Assembly: GCF_018603515.1 (NCBI RefSeq)
Contig: NZ_JACATN010000004.1
Location: 558,001 to 622,000, forward strand
Length of the DNA: 64,000 bases
Source of the DNA: Zobellia barbeyronii
Lineage (GTDB): Bacteria > Bacteroidota > Bacteroidia > Flavobacteriales > Flavobacteriaceae
Reading direction: 5' to 3'
The notes beneath the pieces were generated by a model, which was given only the letters and a program-made list of their open reading frames with translations, made no database searches and was not told the DNA's origin. The translations under genes and the position numbers were made by a program. Of the stretch, positions 34,944 through 43,322 are shown piece after piece; the first letter of the stretch is position 1, and each line of letters opens with the position of its first letter.

Positions 34944-36101
34944 TTACTCTAACCAGCTTTTATAATACTTACCATCATCAATATCCATTGCCTGTTGGGT
35001 TAATTTCAACGGCTTAAAGGTATCAATCATTACAGCTAGTTCTTCAGTTTTAGTTTTACCTATACTAGCTTCGTATGTTCCTGGGTGCGGACCATGAGGA
35101 ATACCAGCAGGATGTAAAGAAATACTCCCTTCATCAACACCTTTTCGACTCATAAAATCTCCATCTACGTAATAGAGTACCTCGTCAGAATCTATGTTAG
35201 AATGATTGTAAGGTGCAGGAATAGCCTGCGGATGGTAATCATACAATCTGGGACAGAACGAACACACCACAAAGGCACTAGTTTCAAACGTCTGGTGCAC
35301 TGGTGGCGGTTGATGAACACGCCCCGTTATGGGTTCAAAATTATGAATAGAAAAGCCATAAGGAAAATTGTATCCATCCCAACCAACAATATCAAAAGGA
35401 TGCGTGGCATAAGTCATATGATGCAGTTGTCCTTGCTTCTTTACTTTGATTAAAAACTCGCCTTTTTCATCATGAGTCTGTAGATTTTGTGGCAATTTAA
35501 AATCTCGCTCACAAAATGGTGAATGCTCCAAATGTTGACCAAAATAGTTACGGTATCTCTTTGGCGTATATATAGGATGATAGCTTTCGGTAATCAATAA
35601 ACGATTGTCTTCTGTATCAAATTCAATCTGATATATTATCCCTCTAGGAATTACCAAATAATCTCCATATTCAAAAGAAATCTCACCTAAAATGGTCTTT
35701 AACGTACCAGAACCTTTGTGAACAAACAAAAGCTCATCTGCATCTGTATTTTTATAAAAATAATCTGTTAGGGATTTCCTTGGAGCAGCGAGCCCTACAT
35801 GCACATCATTATTGAAAAGCATGGTTTTACGGCTTTCCAAATAATCATCTTCAGGCTTTACTTGAAAACCTTGAAGTAACCTAGATTTTATATTGTATTC
35901 CACAGCGGCCCTAGGCGCAACATCTAACGTCTTACCCACTTCTTTTACTTGCGTAGGCCTATGTAAATGATAGAGCAAAGAAGACATTCCATCAAAACCA
36001 ATAGTACCGAACAATTGTTCATAATGTAAGGTGCCATCTTCCTTTTTGAAAGTGGTATGTCTCTTTTGTGGAAATTTTCCCAGCTTGTGATATAAAGGCA
36101 T
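34944..36101 (-). CDS. hmgA: Homogentisate 1,2-dioxygenase
   Basis: A 385-aa cupin-fold iron dioxygenase that opens the homogentisate ring in tyrosine/phenylalanine degradation. The family begins MPLYHKLGKFPQKRHTTF; I therefore take the ATG at 36099-36101 and not the in-frame start 29 codons upstream. YLVIPRGIIYQIEFD, HNFEPITGRVHQPPPVHQTFET, and PAGIPHGPHPGTYEASIG hold the His/Glu iron ligands. The partner genes for 4-hydroxyphenylpyruvate dioxygenase and maleylacetoacetate isomerase are not next to it. Confidence 0.88.
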   Translation of the reverse strand: MPLYHKLGKFPQKRHTTFKKEDGTLHYEQLFGTIGFDGMSSLLYHLHRPTQVKEVGKTLDVAPRAAVEYNIKSRLLQGFQVKPEDDYLESRKTMLFNNDVHVGLAAPRKSLTDYFYKNTDADELLFVHKGSGTLKTILGEISFEYGDYLVIPRGIIYQIEFDTEDNRLLITESYHPIYTPKRYRNYFGQHLEHSPFCERDFKLPQNLQTHDEKGEFLIKVKKQGQLHHMTYATHPFDIVGWDGYNFPYGFSIHNFEPITGRVHQPPPVHQTFETSAFVVCSFCPRLYDYHPQAIPAPYNHSNIDSDEVLYYVDGDFMSRKGVDEGSISLHPAGIPHGPHPGTYEASIGKTKTEELAVMIDTFKPLKLTQQAMDIDDGKYYKSWLE

Positions 36102-36379
36102 GTAATTTTCTTTAAAAATCTTGTTTAAAATTACGGTTTTTTTATCGATATCGCATATTTCACCCTTTTTATAAACGGATGAAATCATCCCAAGAACGCA
36201 AATTTCTTAAAATGAAAAAAACGTTATAGTAACGCATTTGATCGATGAAAAGAAATCTATTTGATGTAAGTTTGTACTGTCGTTAAGTTTATGAAAATGA
36301 GCGACATAAAACTGGACATCCGTAAAACTCATGACCAGTTCTAAAATAATATTGAAAGTGTAAATTAATACCTTGTATC

Positions 36380-36505
36380 ATGAATAGAACACATCATCAG
36401 GTAAAAGCAGAGAAAGCTAAAAAGGCATGGATGTCAATCCAAGACAGAAGAACACCGGAACACAACAAACCAAGTTCCGTTGATCGTCAACTTCAAAAAG
36501 TATAG
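36380..36505 (+). CDS. Possible small basic protein (41 aa)
   Basis: An ORF in an otherwise empty 650-nt gap, reading MNRTHHQVKAEKAKKAWMSI and ending RQLQKV. It is lysine/arginine/histidine-rich with no membrane segment. It is followed 20 nt later by a nested hairpin. The codon use is plausible, but no homologue is known to me, so it may be chance or the coding part of a small regulatory RNA. Confidence 0.35.
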   Translation: MNRTHHQVKAEKAKKAWMSIQDRRTPEHNKPSSVDRQLQKV

Positions 36506-36525
36506 TCCAGAATTTAGTTTAAGGT

Positions 36526-36572
36526 GATGTAATTACGTTACGACAAATCGTAACAAAGCCTACAATTACATC
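36526..36572 (+). repeat. Nested inverted repeat (possible structured RNA)
   Basis: An outer 9-bp stem GATGTAATT/AATTACATC (36526-36534 and 36564-36572) encloses a perfect inner 7-bp stem GTTACGA/TCGTAAC with tetraloop CAAA (36537-36554). The internal loop is asymmetric (2 nt on one side, 9 nt on the other). No T-run follows, so it is not a simple terminator. Confidence 0.6.
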
Positions 36573-36630
36573 CTTCCCTATACGATGCGACATTCTTGGT
36601 TTTTACAGCCTTGCAGAAACAATTGGGTAT

Positions 36631-36660
36631 AAAAAAAGCCTTCCAACATGGAAAGCCTTT
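36631..36660 (-). terminator. Terminator downstream of the NADH dehydrogenase gene
   Basis: On the minus strand AAAGGCTTTCCA, loop TGT and TGGAAGGCTTTTTTT make a stem with G-U pairs and a T-run. On the plus strand one pair is broken. It lies about 90 nt after the stop at 36752; another short hairpin (36667-36689) stands between. Confidence 0.75.
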
Positions 36661-36751
36661 CATTGGCCCAAACCTATACAGGTTTTGGGTTACAACACAA
36701 CAGGACAAATATACTAAAGGATTTTAAATAATTGCTATCTCTATGGCTAAA

Positions 36752-38029
36752 CTATGCCTTTGGATTAAACCTTCTTAAAATAAGGCGAGCCGCTTTATCG
36801 TAATTGATATAATTGTATGCCCAGTTAAAAAATACAATGACCTTATTTCTAAACCCTACCAGCGCCATTAAGTGAACGAACATCCAGATAAACCAAGCAA
36901 AGAAACCTCCAAATTGTAATTTTTTAATATCCGCAACAGCTTTGTTTCTTCCTATGGTAGCCATGGTTCCCTTATCTACATAAGTAAAAGGTTTCATTTC
37001 TTTACCCTCCAATAACTTTTCTAAATTTTTGGCCAATAACTCTCCTTGCTGAATTGCCGGTTGCGCAACTTGTGGATGTCCTTTGGGGAAATCTTCAGTT
37101 TCCATATAAGAAATATCCCCAATGGCAAAAACCGAGTCATAACCTTCTACCTGACTAAAACGGTTTACTTTATAACGGTTTAAACGTTCTACCAAAATAT
37201 GGGGTGCAAAACCCTCTATGGCCGCACCGGTAACTCCTGCAGTCCAAATAAAATTTTTAGTGCGTATGGTGGTTCCATCTTTTAAGGTTACCTGTTCCCC
37301 ATCATAATTACTGGCAATGGCGTTAAGATGAACGCGTACCCCTAATTCTTCCAAAAATCCCATGGCTTTCTTAGTTGCATGCTCACTCATTGGCGGCAAT
37401 ACTTTTGGGCCACCCTCATACAAGTTGATTTCCATTTCATCTATATTCAGATGTCGGTAATCTTCAGGGAAAACGTTATTCTTAAGTTCTGCAAATGCCC
37501 CAGCAAGCTCTACACCTGTTGGCCCCGCTCCAATAATACAGAAATTAAGTAATGCCTTACGCTCTTCTGGATCCTGGCAGTCGTCTGCTTTTTCAAAATT
37601 TTGTAACATTAAACTTCTAATGTCCAGTGCTTGCGGCACACTTTTCATAGACATGGCATGTTGCGCAATCTCTTTATTCCCAAAAAAGTTAGTTTTTGTA
37701 CCCGTGGCCAAAACCAAATAATCATATTCCAGGTTTCCCGTGTCCGTTATAATTACCTTCTGTTCCGGTTCAATACGCTCAACATTAGCTAGCCTAAAAT
37801 AGAAATTCTCCAAATGCCTTAACACCTTACGTATAGGGTATGCAATGGAGTCCGGTTCTAAGCCGCTAGTAGAAACCTGATAAAGGAGTGGTTGAAAGGT
37901 ATGGTAGTTATGCTTGTCCAGTAATACGACTTGTAAATCTATTTTACTGAGTTTTTTGGCTAGTGATATTCCGGCAAAACCGCCACCAATAATCACTATT
38001 CTTTTCTGACCTGTCTTGGGAAGGTTCAT
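36752..38029 (-). CDS. ndh: Type II NADH:quinone oxidoreductase (NDH-2)
   Basis: A 425-aa non-proton-pumping NADH dehydrogenase on the inner face of the membrane. The FAD-binding site is IIGGGFAGISLAKKL (about 14-28), the NADH site is CIIGAGPTGVELAGAF (about 164-179), and AIGDISYME near 308 is the second FAD motif. The last 70 residues have a hydrophobic amphipathic helix (FGGFFAWFIWMFVHLMALVGF) for membrane attachment. It feeds the quinone pool upstream of the cbb3 branch encoded next door. Length and motif order are normal. Confidence 0.92.
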   Translation of the reverse strand: MNLPKTGQKRIVIIGGGFAGISLAKKLSKIDLQVVLLDKHNYHTFQPLLYQVSTSGLEPDSIAYPIRKVLRHLENFYFRLANVERIEPEQKVIITDTGNLEYDYLVLATGTKTNFFGNKEIAQHAMSMKSVPQALDIRSLMLQNFEKADDCQDPEERKALLNFCIIGAGPTGVELAGAFAELKNNVFPEDYRHLNIDEMEINLYEGGPKVLPPMSEHATKKAMGFLEELGVRVHLNAIASNYDGEQVTLKDGTTIRTKNFIWTAGVTGAAIEGFAPHILVERLNRYKVNRFSQVEGYDSVFAIGDISYMETEDFPKGHPQVAQPAIQQGELLAKNLEKLLEGKEMKPFTYVDKGTMATIGRNKAVADIKKLQFGGFFAWFIWMFVHLMALVGFRNKVIVFFNWAYNYINYDKAARLILRRFNPKA

Positions 38030-38121
38030 AACTTAATTTTCCACAAAATTAAGAAGATCTAGCGCAGTATATTTTTAATCTTTAGAAATATCACATTTAA
38101 TATTGCCGCAATAAAAAAACT

Positions 38122-38150
38122 AGAAAAACACCTTCTTCTATTTAGAAGAA
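38122..38150 (-). terminator. Probable terminator of the Usp gene
   Basis: On the minus strand TTCTTCT, loop AAATA and AGAAGAA, followed by GGTGTTTTTC. It starts 7 nt after the stop at 38157. The stem is short and AT-rich, so it is moderately supported. Confidence 0.5.
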
Positions 38151-38156
38151 CCTGCA

Positions 38157-39059
38157 CTATTCAGAAGCCGAAAGACTCTGCTCTTTTTTACTATGTGAAG
38201 AACCACTCATGCCCAATTCTGGAATAACCAATAAAGGAATTTGTGTATGAAAAGCTATACGTTTCACCACTGCCTCACGAGTTAGGTTTTCCATATAACT
38301 ATGTTGGTAATGTAACATAGCTAACAAATGAATATCTAATTCATTGCTAAAAATCTCTAAGGTTTTAGAAATGGAATTTAATTCCGAAACCGTATGAACG
38401 TAATGCTCTACATCTTTTAAATATTTACGAAGCATACTTAAATTAAACTTCTGAAGCTCCGTTAATGCAGTGATTTTCTGCTGCACATGTACTATTCTTA
38501 TAACCGCATTAAAGGTCTTGGCCATATCCAATAATGGTCTCAATTCAGACTGCGTATAAAATCTGTTGAAATCTGTGGCAAAAGCTACTTCGTCCGGTGT
38601 TTTAAACTTAAAATTCTGAGGAACGGCAAGTACAGGGCATTTCTTTACCGTTTTTATAATTCGCACTGTATTGCTACCCATGAAAACCTCATCTATTGCC
38701 GAGGCTCCTTTTGTTCCAGTGATAACCAAATCTATTGCATACTCATCTATTACTGCTTTTACCTCATCTACAAGCATAGAAAAAGAAGATACCGCAGTAA
38801 ATCTATGTTGTGGATTGTTGAATTCCGTGTGCATGCGTGAAATGAGATTGGCAAGACCTGCTTCGGATTGGGTTCGAGCAGCATCCTCCATCATATCGCC
38901 ACTCACGTTTGTAGCCATAAAACGGCTATGTGCAATGTGGGGCGTATAAGTATTCAATACGTAAAAAGTACAGGTTTCGTTCTTGAAAAGTTCTACAGCA
39001 TAGCTTGCAGCGTTCCATGCATTTTCGGAAAAGTCGGTAGGTAATAGTATATTTTTCAT
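38157..39059 (-). CDS. Tandem universal stress protein (UspA-type)
   Basis: A 300-aa cytoplasmic protein with two Usp domains (about 1-145 and 150-285). The first carries ILLPTDFSENAWNAASYA and the ATP-binding loop GTKGASAIDEVFMGSNTVRI; the second is less conserved at the loop. Family members respond to oxygen limitation and growth arrest. An FNR-like dyad TGAT-N4-ATCA with a correctly spaced -7 element stands 59 nt upstream, so anaerobic induction by the neighbouring regulator is likely. Confidence 0.9.
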   Translation of the reverse strand: MKNILLPTDFSENAWNAASYAVELFKNETCTFYVLNTYTPHIAHSRFMATNVSGDMMEDAARTQSEAGLANLISRMHTEFNNPQHRFTAVSSFSMLVDEVKAVIDEYAIDLVITGTKGASAIDEVFMGSNTVRIIKTVKKCPVLAVPQNFKFKTPDEVAFATDFNRFYTQSELRPLLDMAKTFNAVIRIVHVQQKITALTELQKFNLSMLRKYLKDVEHYVHTVSELNSISKTLEIFSNELDIHLLAMLHYQHSYMENLTREAVVKRIAFHTQIPLLVIPELGMSGSSHSKKEQSLSASE

Positions 39060-39086
39060 CTACTTTTTTTATTGAAATCTTCAATG

Positions 39087-39129
39087 TAAAAGTAGAACCA
39101 ACACTATGGTGAAACTATGATAAATATCA
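39087..39129 (-). promoter_or_regulatory. FNR-type promoter of the usp gene
   Basis: The dyad TGATAAATATCA (39118-39129, centre 39123.5) is 29.5 bp from the first base of a minus-strand -7 element TACTTTTA (39094-39087, 7 of 8 with TAnnTTTG counting the free positions). The predicted leader is about 20 nt. The geometry is identical to the fnr, ccoI, ccoS and nos cytochrome promoters. Confidence 0.75.
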
Positions 39130-39148
39130 GTTTTTGAAAAGAGAAAGG

Positions 39149-39838
39149 TTAAAATCCATCAATCAAATCTAAAAGCTTACGCTCATCAGCAATACCAATT
39201 TTCTTTCCGGAAGTTTTAATAAATCCTTTTTTCTTGAATTCAGAAATAATCCTAATACAAGATTCAGTAGCCGTACCTACTACGTTAGAATAGTCTTCTC
39301 TAGATAAGGAAAGCGTCAAGAAACCATCTTCGTCCTCGCCATAATTCTTTCTAAGGTATAAAAAAGCTTCTGCCATTCTTTGTTTCACCGTCTTTTGAGA
39401 CATGTTCACAATAACGTCGTCTGCTTCTCTTAGGTCATGCGCCATATGACGTAAAACTTCAACAGCAAAATTAGGATTCGTATCTAGGGTATTAGAAATA
39501 ATTTCTTTTGGTATAAAACAAACCTCCATGTCACTTACTGCAATTGCACTTAAGTTGGTAGACTCTTCGGCAATTACGGCTCGTTGGCCCATAACCTCGC
39601 CTTTACTGGCCAATCTTACGATTTGGTTTTTACCATTCTCACTAAGTTTAGACAGTTTTGAGACACCATCTCTAACACAAAAAACGCCATCTAGCTTTTC
39701 ACCTTCTTTGAAGATAGCTTCGCCTTTTTTAAGTTTTTTAGAAATTTTGGAATCGGAGACCTTCTTCAATTCTTCCTTACTCATAGCTCGTAAAGAATTG
39801 AATTGCCTTATTATGCAATTTTCACACCTGCTGCTCAT
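39149..39838 (-). CDS. CRP/FNR family transcriptional regulator
   Basis: A 229-aa regulator: N-terminal cNMP-type sensor barrel (about 20-140), dimer helix, and C-terminal winged helix (REDYSNVVGTATESCIRIISEFKKKG). The recognition helix keeps the Glu and Arg of E. coli FNR/CRP (E-S-C-I-R against E-T-I-S-R), compatible with a TGA half-site. Cysteines lie at C5-x2-C8, C54 and C107, so an Fe-S cluster is possible but the spacing differs from E. coli FNR. Its own promoter shares a dyad with ccoI, and matching dyads precede cco, usp and nos. It is thus the likely oxygen-responsive controller of this island. Confidence 0.9.
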   Translation of the reverse strand: MSSRCENCIIRQFNSLRAMSKEELKKVSDSKISKKLKKGEAIFKEGEKLDGVFCVRDGVSKLSKLSENGKNQIVRLASKGEVMGQRAVIAEESTNLSAIAVSDMEVCFIPKEIISNTLDTNPNFAVEVLRHMAHDLREADDVIVNMSQKTVKQRMAEAFLYLRKNYGEDEDGFLTLSLSREDYSNVVGTATESCIRIISEFKKKGFIKTSGKKIGIADERKLLDLIDGF

Positions 39839-39863
39839 ATCCTATTATTTATACCTGACCGTA

Positions 39864-39937
39864 CAAAGGTACCGTTCCCTAATTATAATAAACCTGACAA
39901 TTGTCATATATTTAAACTCTAATATCCTGCACCTTTG
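39864..39937. promoter_or_regulatory. Symmetric bidirectional fnr/ccoI promoter with one central FNR dyad
   Basis: A perfect dyad TGACAATTGTCA (39895-39906, centre 39900.5). On the minus strand TACCTTTG (39871-39864) is the -7 element for the regulator gene; on the plus strand CACCTTTG (39930-39937) is that for ccoI. Each starts exactly 29.5 bp from the dyad centre. Predicted leaders are about 20 nt on both sides. Confidence 0.85.
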
Positions 39938-39960
39938 TGCAAGGTATAGCAAATGATTAA

Positions 39961-42357
39961 ATGAACTCTAACAATTGTTTTCATTGTGGTGATGACTGTG
40001 GCAAAAAAGCCATAGTTCTAGATGACAAAAATTTTTGTTGCAATGGTTGTAAAACCGTTTATGAAATTTTTTCCGGTAATGACCTTGATTACTACTACGA
40101 CATTCAGTCTGCTGCCGGCGCAACTCCAAAAACTCTTGATGGAAGATACGATTTTTTAGATTCAACGCCAATTGCCGAAAAATTAATAGAATTCAATGAC
40201 GGGGACTTACAGATTGTAAATCTTTATATACCCCATATTCACTGTAGCTCTTGCATATGGGTACTAGAAAATCTGAACAAGTTAAACCCATCTATTAAGA
40301 GTGGTCAAGTAGATTTTCCAAAGAAAACAGTACGTATTACTTACAGCAGTGCAGCCATTTCTTTAAAAGAAGTGGTTTTGCTACTGGCGAGAATAGGTTA
40401 TGAGCCTTATATATCCCTTGATGATTTTGACAATAAAAAGAAAAGTGTAGACCGCAGCCTAATTTACAAACTTGGCGTAGCTGGTTTTGCTTTTGGCAAT
40501 GTCATGTTCCTTTCGTTTCCAGATTATTTTGACCTCTCTACTAGCGATGCATCGGGGGGCGAGTTCTGGCTCAACAAATATGAACCAGTCTTTCATTGGC
40601 TTATGTTTCTGTTTTCATTGCCTGTAATTTTTTATGCCGGCAGAGATTATTTCATATCTGCCTATAAAGGACTTCGTAGTAAAATATTAAATATTGATGT
40701 GCCAATTGCTCTGGGGATTTTTGTGCTATTTGTACGTAGTACACTAGAAATTACTTTTGATTGGGGAAGTGGCTTTTTCGACTCCTTAACAGGATTGGTG
40801 TTCTTTTTGCTTTTAGGAAAGTTCTTTCAGCAAAAAACCTATTCCTTTCTTTCGTTTGAACGAGACTACAAATCATATTTCCCGATTGCCATAACTAGAA
40901 TATCAAAAGAAGGGAAAGAAGAAACTACACAAGTACACGATATAAAAAGAGGAGACCGTTTACTCATTAGAAATGAAGAATTGATTCCTGTTGATGGTAT
41001 TCTTATAAACGGACAAGCACGTATTGATTATAGTTTTGTTACAGGCGAATCCGAACCAGTAAAAAAAGAATCCGGAGAGAAAGTCTTTGCCGGCGGAAAA
41101 CAACTACAAGGTGCCATAGAAATGGAAGCCTTAAAATCGGTTTCACAGAGTTACCTTACCCAATTATGGGGAAACAGTATTTTTCAAGAAGACAAAGCCA
41201 GTAAGTTCCAAACCCTGACCGATAGTATTGGCCGGAGATTTACGATTGCCGTGCTCAGTATTGCTTTCTTATCGGCCGCATTTTGGCTTTATTATGACCC
41301 TAGCAAAGTCATGAACGTATTTACGGCAGTATTAATAATTGCCTGCCCCTGTGCCATTGCTTTAGCATCTCCCTTTACTTTGGGTAACATGTTACGCATT
41401 TTTGGGCGAAAGAAGTTTTACTTAAAGGACACCCGCACCATAGAACAACTTGCGCAAATAGACACCGCTATTTTTGACAAAACAGGTACCATTACCACAT
41501 CAAAAAAGAGTACTGCCACCTATGAAGGTATGCCCCTTACGGAAGCTGAAGCTTCTTTGCTAAAAAATACGCTACGTGGCTCTAACCACCCATTAAGTAG
41601 AACGCTTTACAGTCTTTTGTCCGAACAAAATATTATTACGCTAGACGAATACGAAGAACATATTGGCAAAGGTATAGAGGGGTCAAAAGATGACGAACAT
41701 ATAAAAGCCGGTTCAGCATCTTTTGTAGGTAATGACCAAGTCTCAGATGCACTTAACACATCGGTACATATTAGCAGTAACGACTCCTATAAGGGTAAGT
41801 ATATTTTTCATAATGAATACCGAGATGGCGTTTCCGAAGTATTTAAGGATATGTCCAAAAATTTTGACGTAGCCATTTTATCGGGAGACAACGAAGGAGA
41901 GAAGTCTCGCTTAGAAAAATTGTTACCCAAACTCACTCCGTTGTACTTCAATCAAAAACCACAGCATAAACTGGAGTTTATAAAGGCTTTACAAGAACAA
42001 GGCAAAAAGGTACTTATGGTGGGTGATGGTCTTAACGATGCCGGAGCTTTGGCGCAGGCAGAAGTGGGCATTGCCATATCTGAAAATATTAATGTGTTCT
42101 CGCCTGCTAGCGATGGTATTATGGACGCCTCTAAATTTCAACAGCTAAACAACTATATCCTGGCCTCTAAGAAAGCGATGAAGATTATAAAACTCAGTTT
42201 TCTGTTATCCTTGACTTACAACGTCATAGGTCTCTATTTTGCGGTTACCGGACAACTTGAACCTGTTATTGCTGCAATCTTAATGCCCTTGAGTTCTATA
42301 AGCGTGGTTGCCTTTGCTACCATCTCTACCAACTTCATAGGAAGAAATATTGACTAA
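39961..42357 (+). CDS. ccoI: Copper-translocating P1B-type ATPase for cbb3 oxidase assembly
   Basis: A 798-aa heavy-metal P-type ATPase. The N-terminus holds a cysteine-rich metal-binding region (C6, C9, C13, C26, C27, C30) typical of FixI/CcoI, then an HMA-like domain with C95-x2-C98. Eight membrane spans surround CPC (462-464); the phosphorylation site is DKTGT (D506), with TGES (361-364) and GDGLNDAGAL near 695. It moves copper out of the cytoplasm for the CuB centre of cbb3 oxidase. It lies directly upstream of the cco genes and under the symmetric FNR promoter. The ATG at 39961 agrees with the predicted transcription start. Confidence 0.93.
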   Translation: MNSNNCFHCGDDCGKKAIVLDDKNFCCNGCKTVYEIFSGNDLDYYYDIQSAAGATPKTLDGRYDFLDSTPIAEKLIEFNDGDLQIVNLYIPHIHCSSCIWVLENLNKLNPSIKSGQVDFPKKTVRITYSSAAISLKEVVLLLARIGYEPYISLDDFDNKKKSVDRSLIYKLGVAGFAFGNVMFLSFPDYFDLSTSDASGGEFWLNKYEPVFHWLMFLFSLPVIFYAGRDYFISAYKGLRSKILNIDVPIALGIFVLFVRSTLEITFDWGSGFFDSLTGLVFFLLLGKFFQQKTYSFLSFERDYKSYFPIAITRISKEGKEETTQVHDIKRGDRLLIRNEELIPVDGILINGQARIDYSFVTGESEPVKKESGEKVFAGGKQLQGAIEMEALKSVSQSYLTQLWGNSIFQEDKASKFQTLTDSIGRRFTIAVLSIAFLSAAFWLYYDPSKVMNVFTAVLIIACPCAIALASPFTLGNMLRIFGRKKFYLKDTRTIEQLAQIDTAIFDKTGTITTSKKSTATYEGMPLTEAEASLLKNTLRGSNHPLSRTLYSLLSEQNIITLDEYEEHIGKGIEGSKDDEHIKAGSASFVGNDQVSDALNTSVHISSNDSYKGKYIFHNEYRDGVSEVFKDMSKNFDVAILSGDNEGEKSRLEKLLPKLTPLYFNQKPQHKLEFIKALQEQGKKVLMVGDGLNDAGALAQAEVGIAISENINVFSPASDGIMDASKFQQLNNYILASKKAMKIIKLSFLLSLTYNVIGLYFAVTGQLEPVIAAILMPLSSISVVAFATISTNFIGRNID

Positions 42358-42470
42358 GTCTGTAAGACACTACGCTCAAGACCAAAAGTTAACAGTTAAA
42401 AAACGGATTCAGTACGTTTAAAAAGTTACGTTTGTAAAACCAACAACTCACTAATTACCTCTCAAGTAAA

Positions 42471-42938
42471 ATGCCAGCTTTCAGTCTCTCATCGATTTCA
42501 GCACATTTCAAAAAAATTTCCTTTTTACAAATCTCAATAGCTATTGTCTATCTCTGGTTTGGCGCACTTAAATTTTTTAATGATGTTAGTCCGGCCGAAG
42601 AATTGGCAAAAGAAACCATCACCTCACTCACTTTTGGTTTAATTCCTCCTAATATTTCTATTTTTATGCTTGCCGTTTTAGAGGTAGGTATTGGTATTTT
42701 TCTTTTATTCGACCTATTTAGAAAACAAACTATTATTGTAACTTTATTGCATATGGTCTGTACTTTTTCTTCCTTACTTCTCCTTAATGAAGCCTCTTTT
42801 ACCTACAGCCCTTTTGCACCAACCCTTCTAGGTCAGTACGTTATAAAAAATCTAATTATAATTGCCGCTTTAATTTCTATTTACCAGAACACAAAAAAGG
42901 CAGAAAAGACAGCATACAACAGCTCTTCCACAGATTAA
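42471..42938 (+). CDS. DoxX-like small membrane protein
   Basis: A 155-aa protein with four hydrophobic spans (about 20-36, 60-80, 86-103, 123-140). The FLQISIAIVYLWFGALKFF start and the LAVLEVGIGIFLLF span resemble DoxX/YkgB-type proteins. Function is unknown. It sits between ccoI and ccoS; a possible -7 element TACGTTTG lies at 42427-42434, so it may have its own promoter. Confidence 0.7.
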   Translation: MPAFSLSSISAHFKKISFLQISIAIVYLWFGALKFFNDVSPAEELAKETITSLTFGLIPPNISIFMLAVLEVGIGIFLLFDLFRKQTIIVTLLHMVCTFSSLLLLNEASFTYSPFAPTLLGQYVIKNLIIIAALISIYQNTKKAEKTAYNSSSTD

Positions 42939-43048
42939 AAAAATACAATTTTTAACTTTTTCCTGCTTAAAATAATAATAGCATATATATTTACACACCA
43001 GACGGTTGTGATAAAAAATTAAGAAAGTTTTAGATATTTATCAAAACC

Positions 43049-43091
43049 TGACAAAAGTCATATTAAATAGCAAGTACACACCGTAGTTTTA
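43049..43091 (+). promoter_or_regulatory. FNR-type promoter of the cco operon
   Basis: The dyad TGACAAAAGTCA (43049-43060, centre 43054.5) is 29.5 bp from the first base of TAGTTTTA (43084-43091), a 7-of-8 -7 element. The predicted start is about 14 nt before the ccoS ATG. The dyad outer half-sites are identical to those of the fnr/ccoI dyad. Confidence 0.78.
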
Positions 43092-43110
43092 CGGCATAAT
43101 TCAGGTAGGT

Positions 43111-43320
43111 ATGAGTGTCATTTTTGTATTATTGGCCATAAGTATTCTTATTGCGGTCATATTTTTTATCGCTTTCATCGTTTCGGTGAAAAGCGGTCAA
43201 TACGATGATTCGTATACTCCATCTGTACGCATGCTTTTTGACGACGAACTGGTTAAGACTAAAAAAACCAGCGCCAAAGAGTTTGAAAAAGAGAAAATCC
43301 AACTAAATAAACAAGTATAA
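43111..43320 (+). CDS. ccoS: cbb3-type oxidase assembly protein CcoS
   Basis: A 69-aa protein with one N-terminal transmembrane helix (about 2-24), then SGQYDDSYTPSVRMLFDDE, the CcoS signature. It is needed for heme b and copper insertion into CcoN. It ends 2 nt before ccoNO and is the first gene of the oxidase operon. Confidence 0.92.
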   Translation: MSVIFVLLAISILIAVIFFIAFIVSVKSGQYDDSYTPSVRMLFDDELVKTKKTSAKEFEKEKIQLNKQV

Positions 43321-43322
43321 TT

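Noticed and set aside
36102-36188. 29-codon N-terminal extension of homogentisate dioxygenase
   Set aside because: The family starts at MPLYHKLGKFPQKRH; the extension has no conserved features.
36297-36344. 15-codon ORF starting MSDIKLDIRK
   Set aside because: Too short, no context or coding signal.
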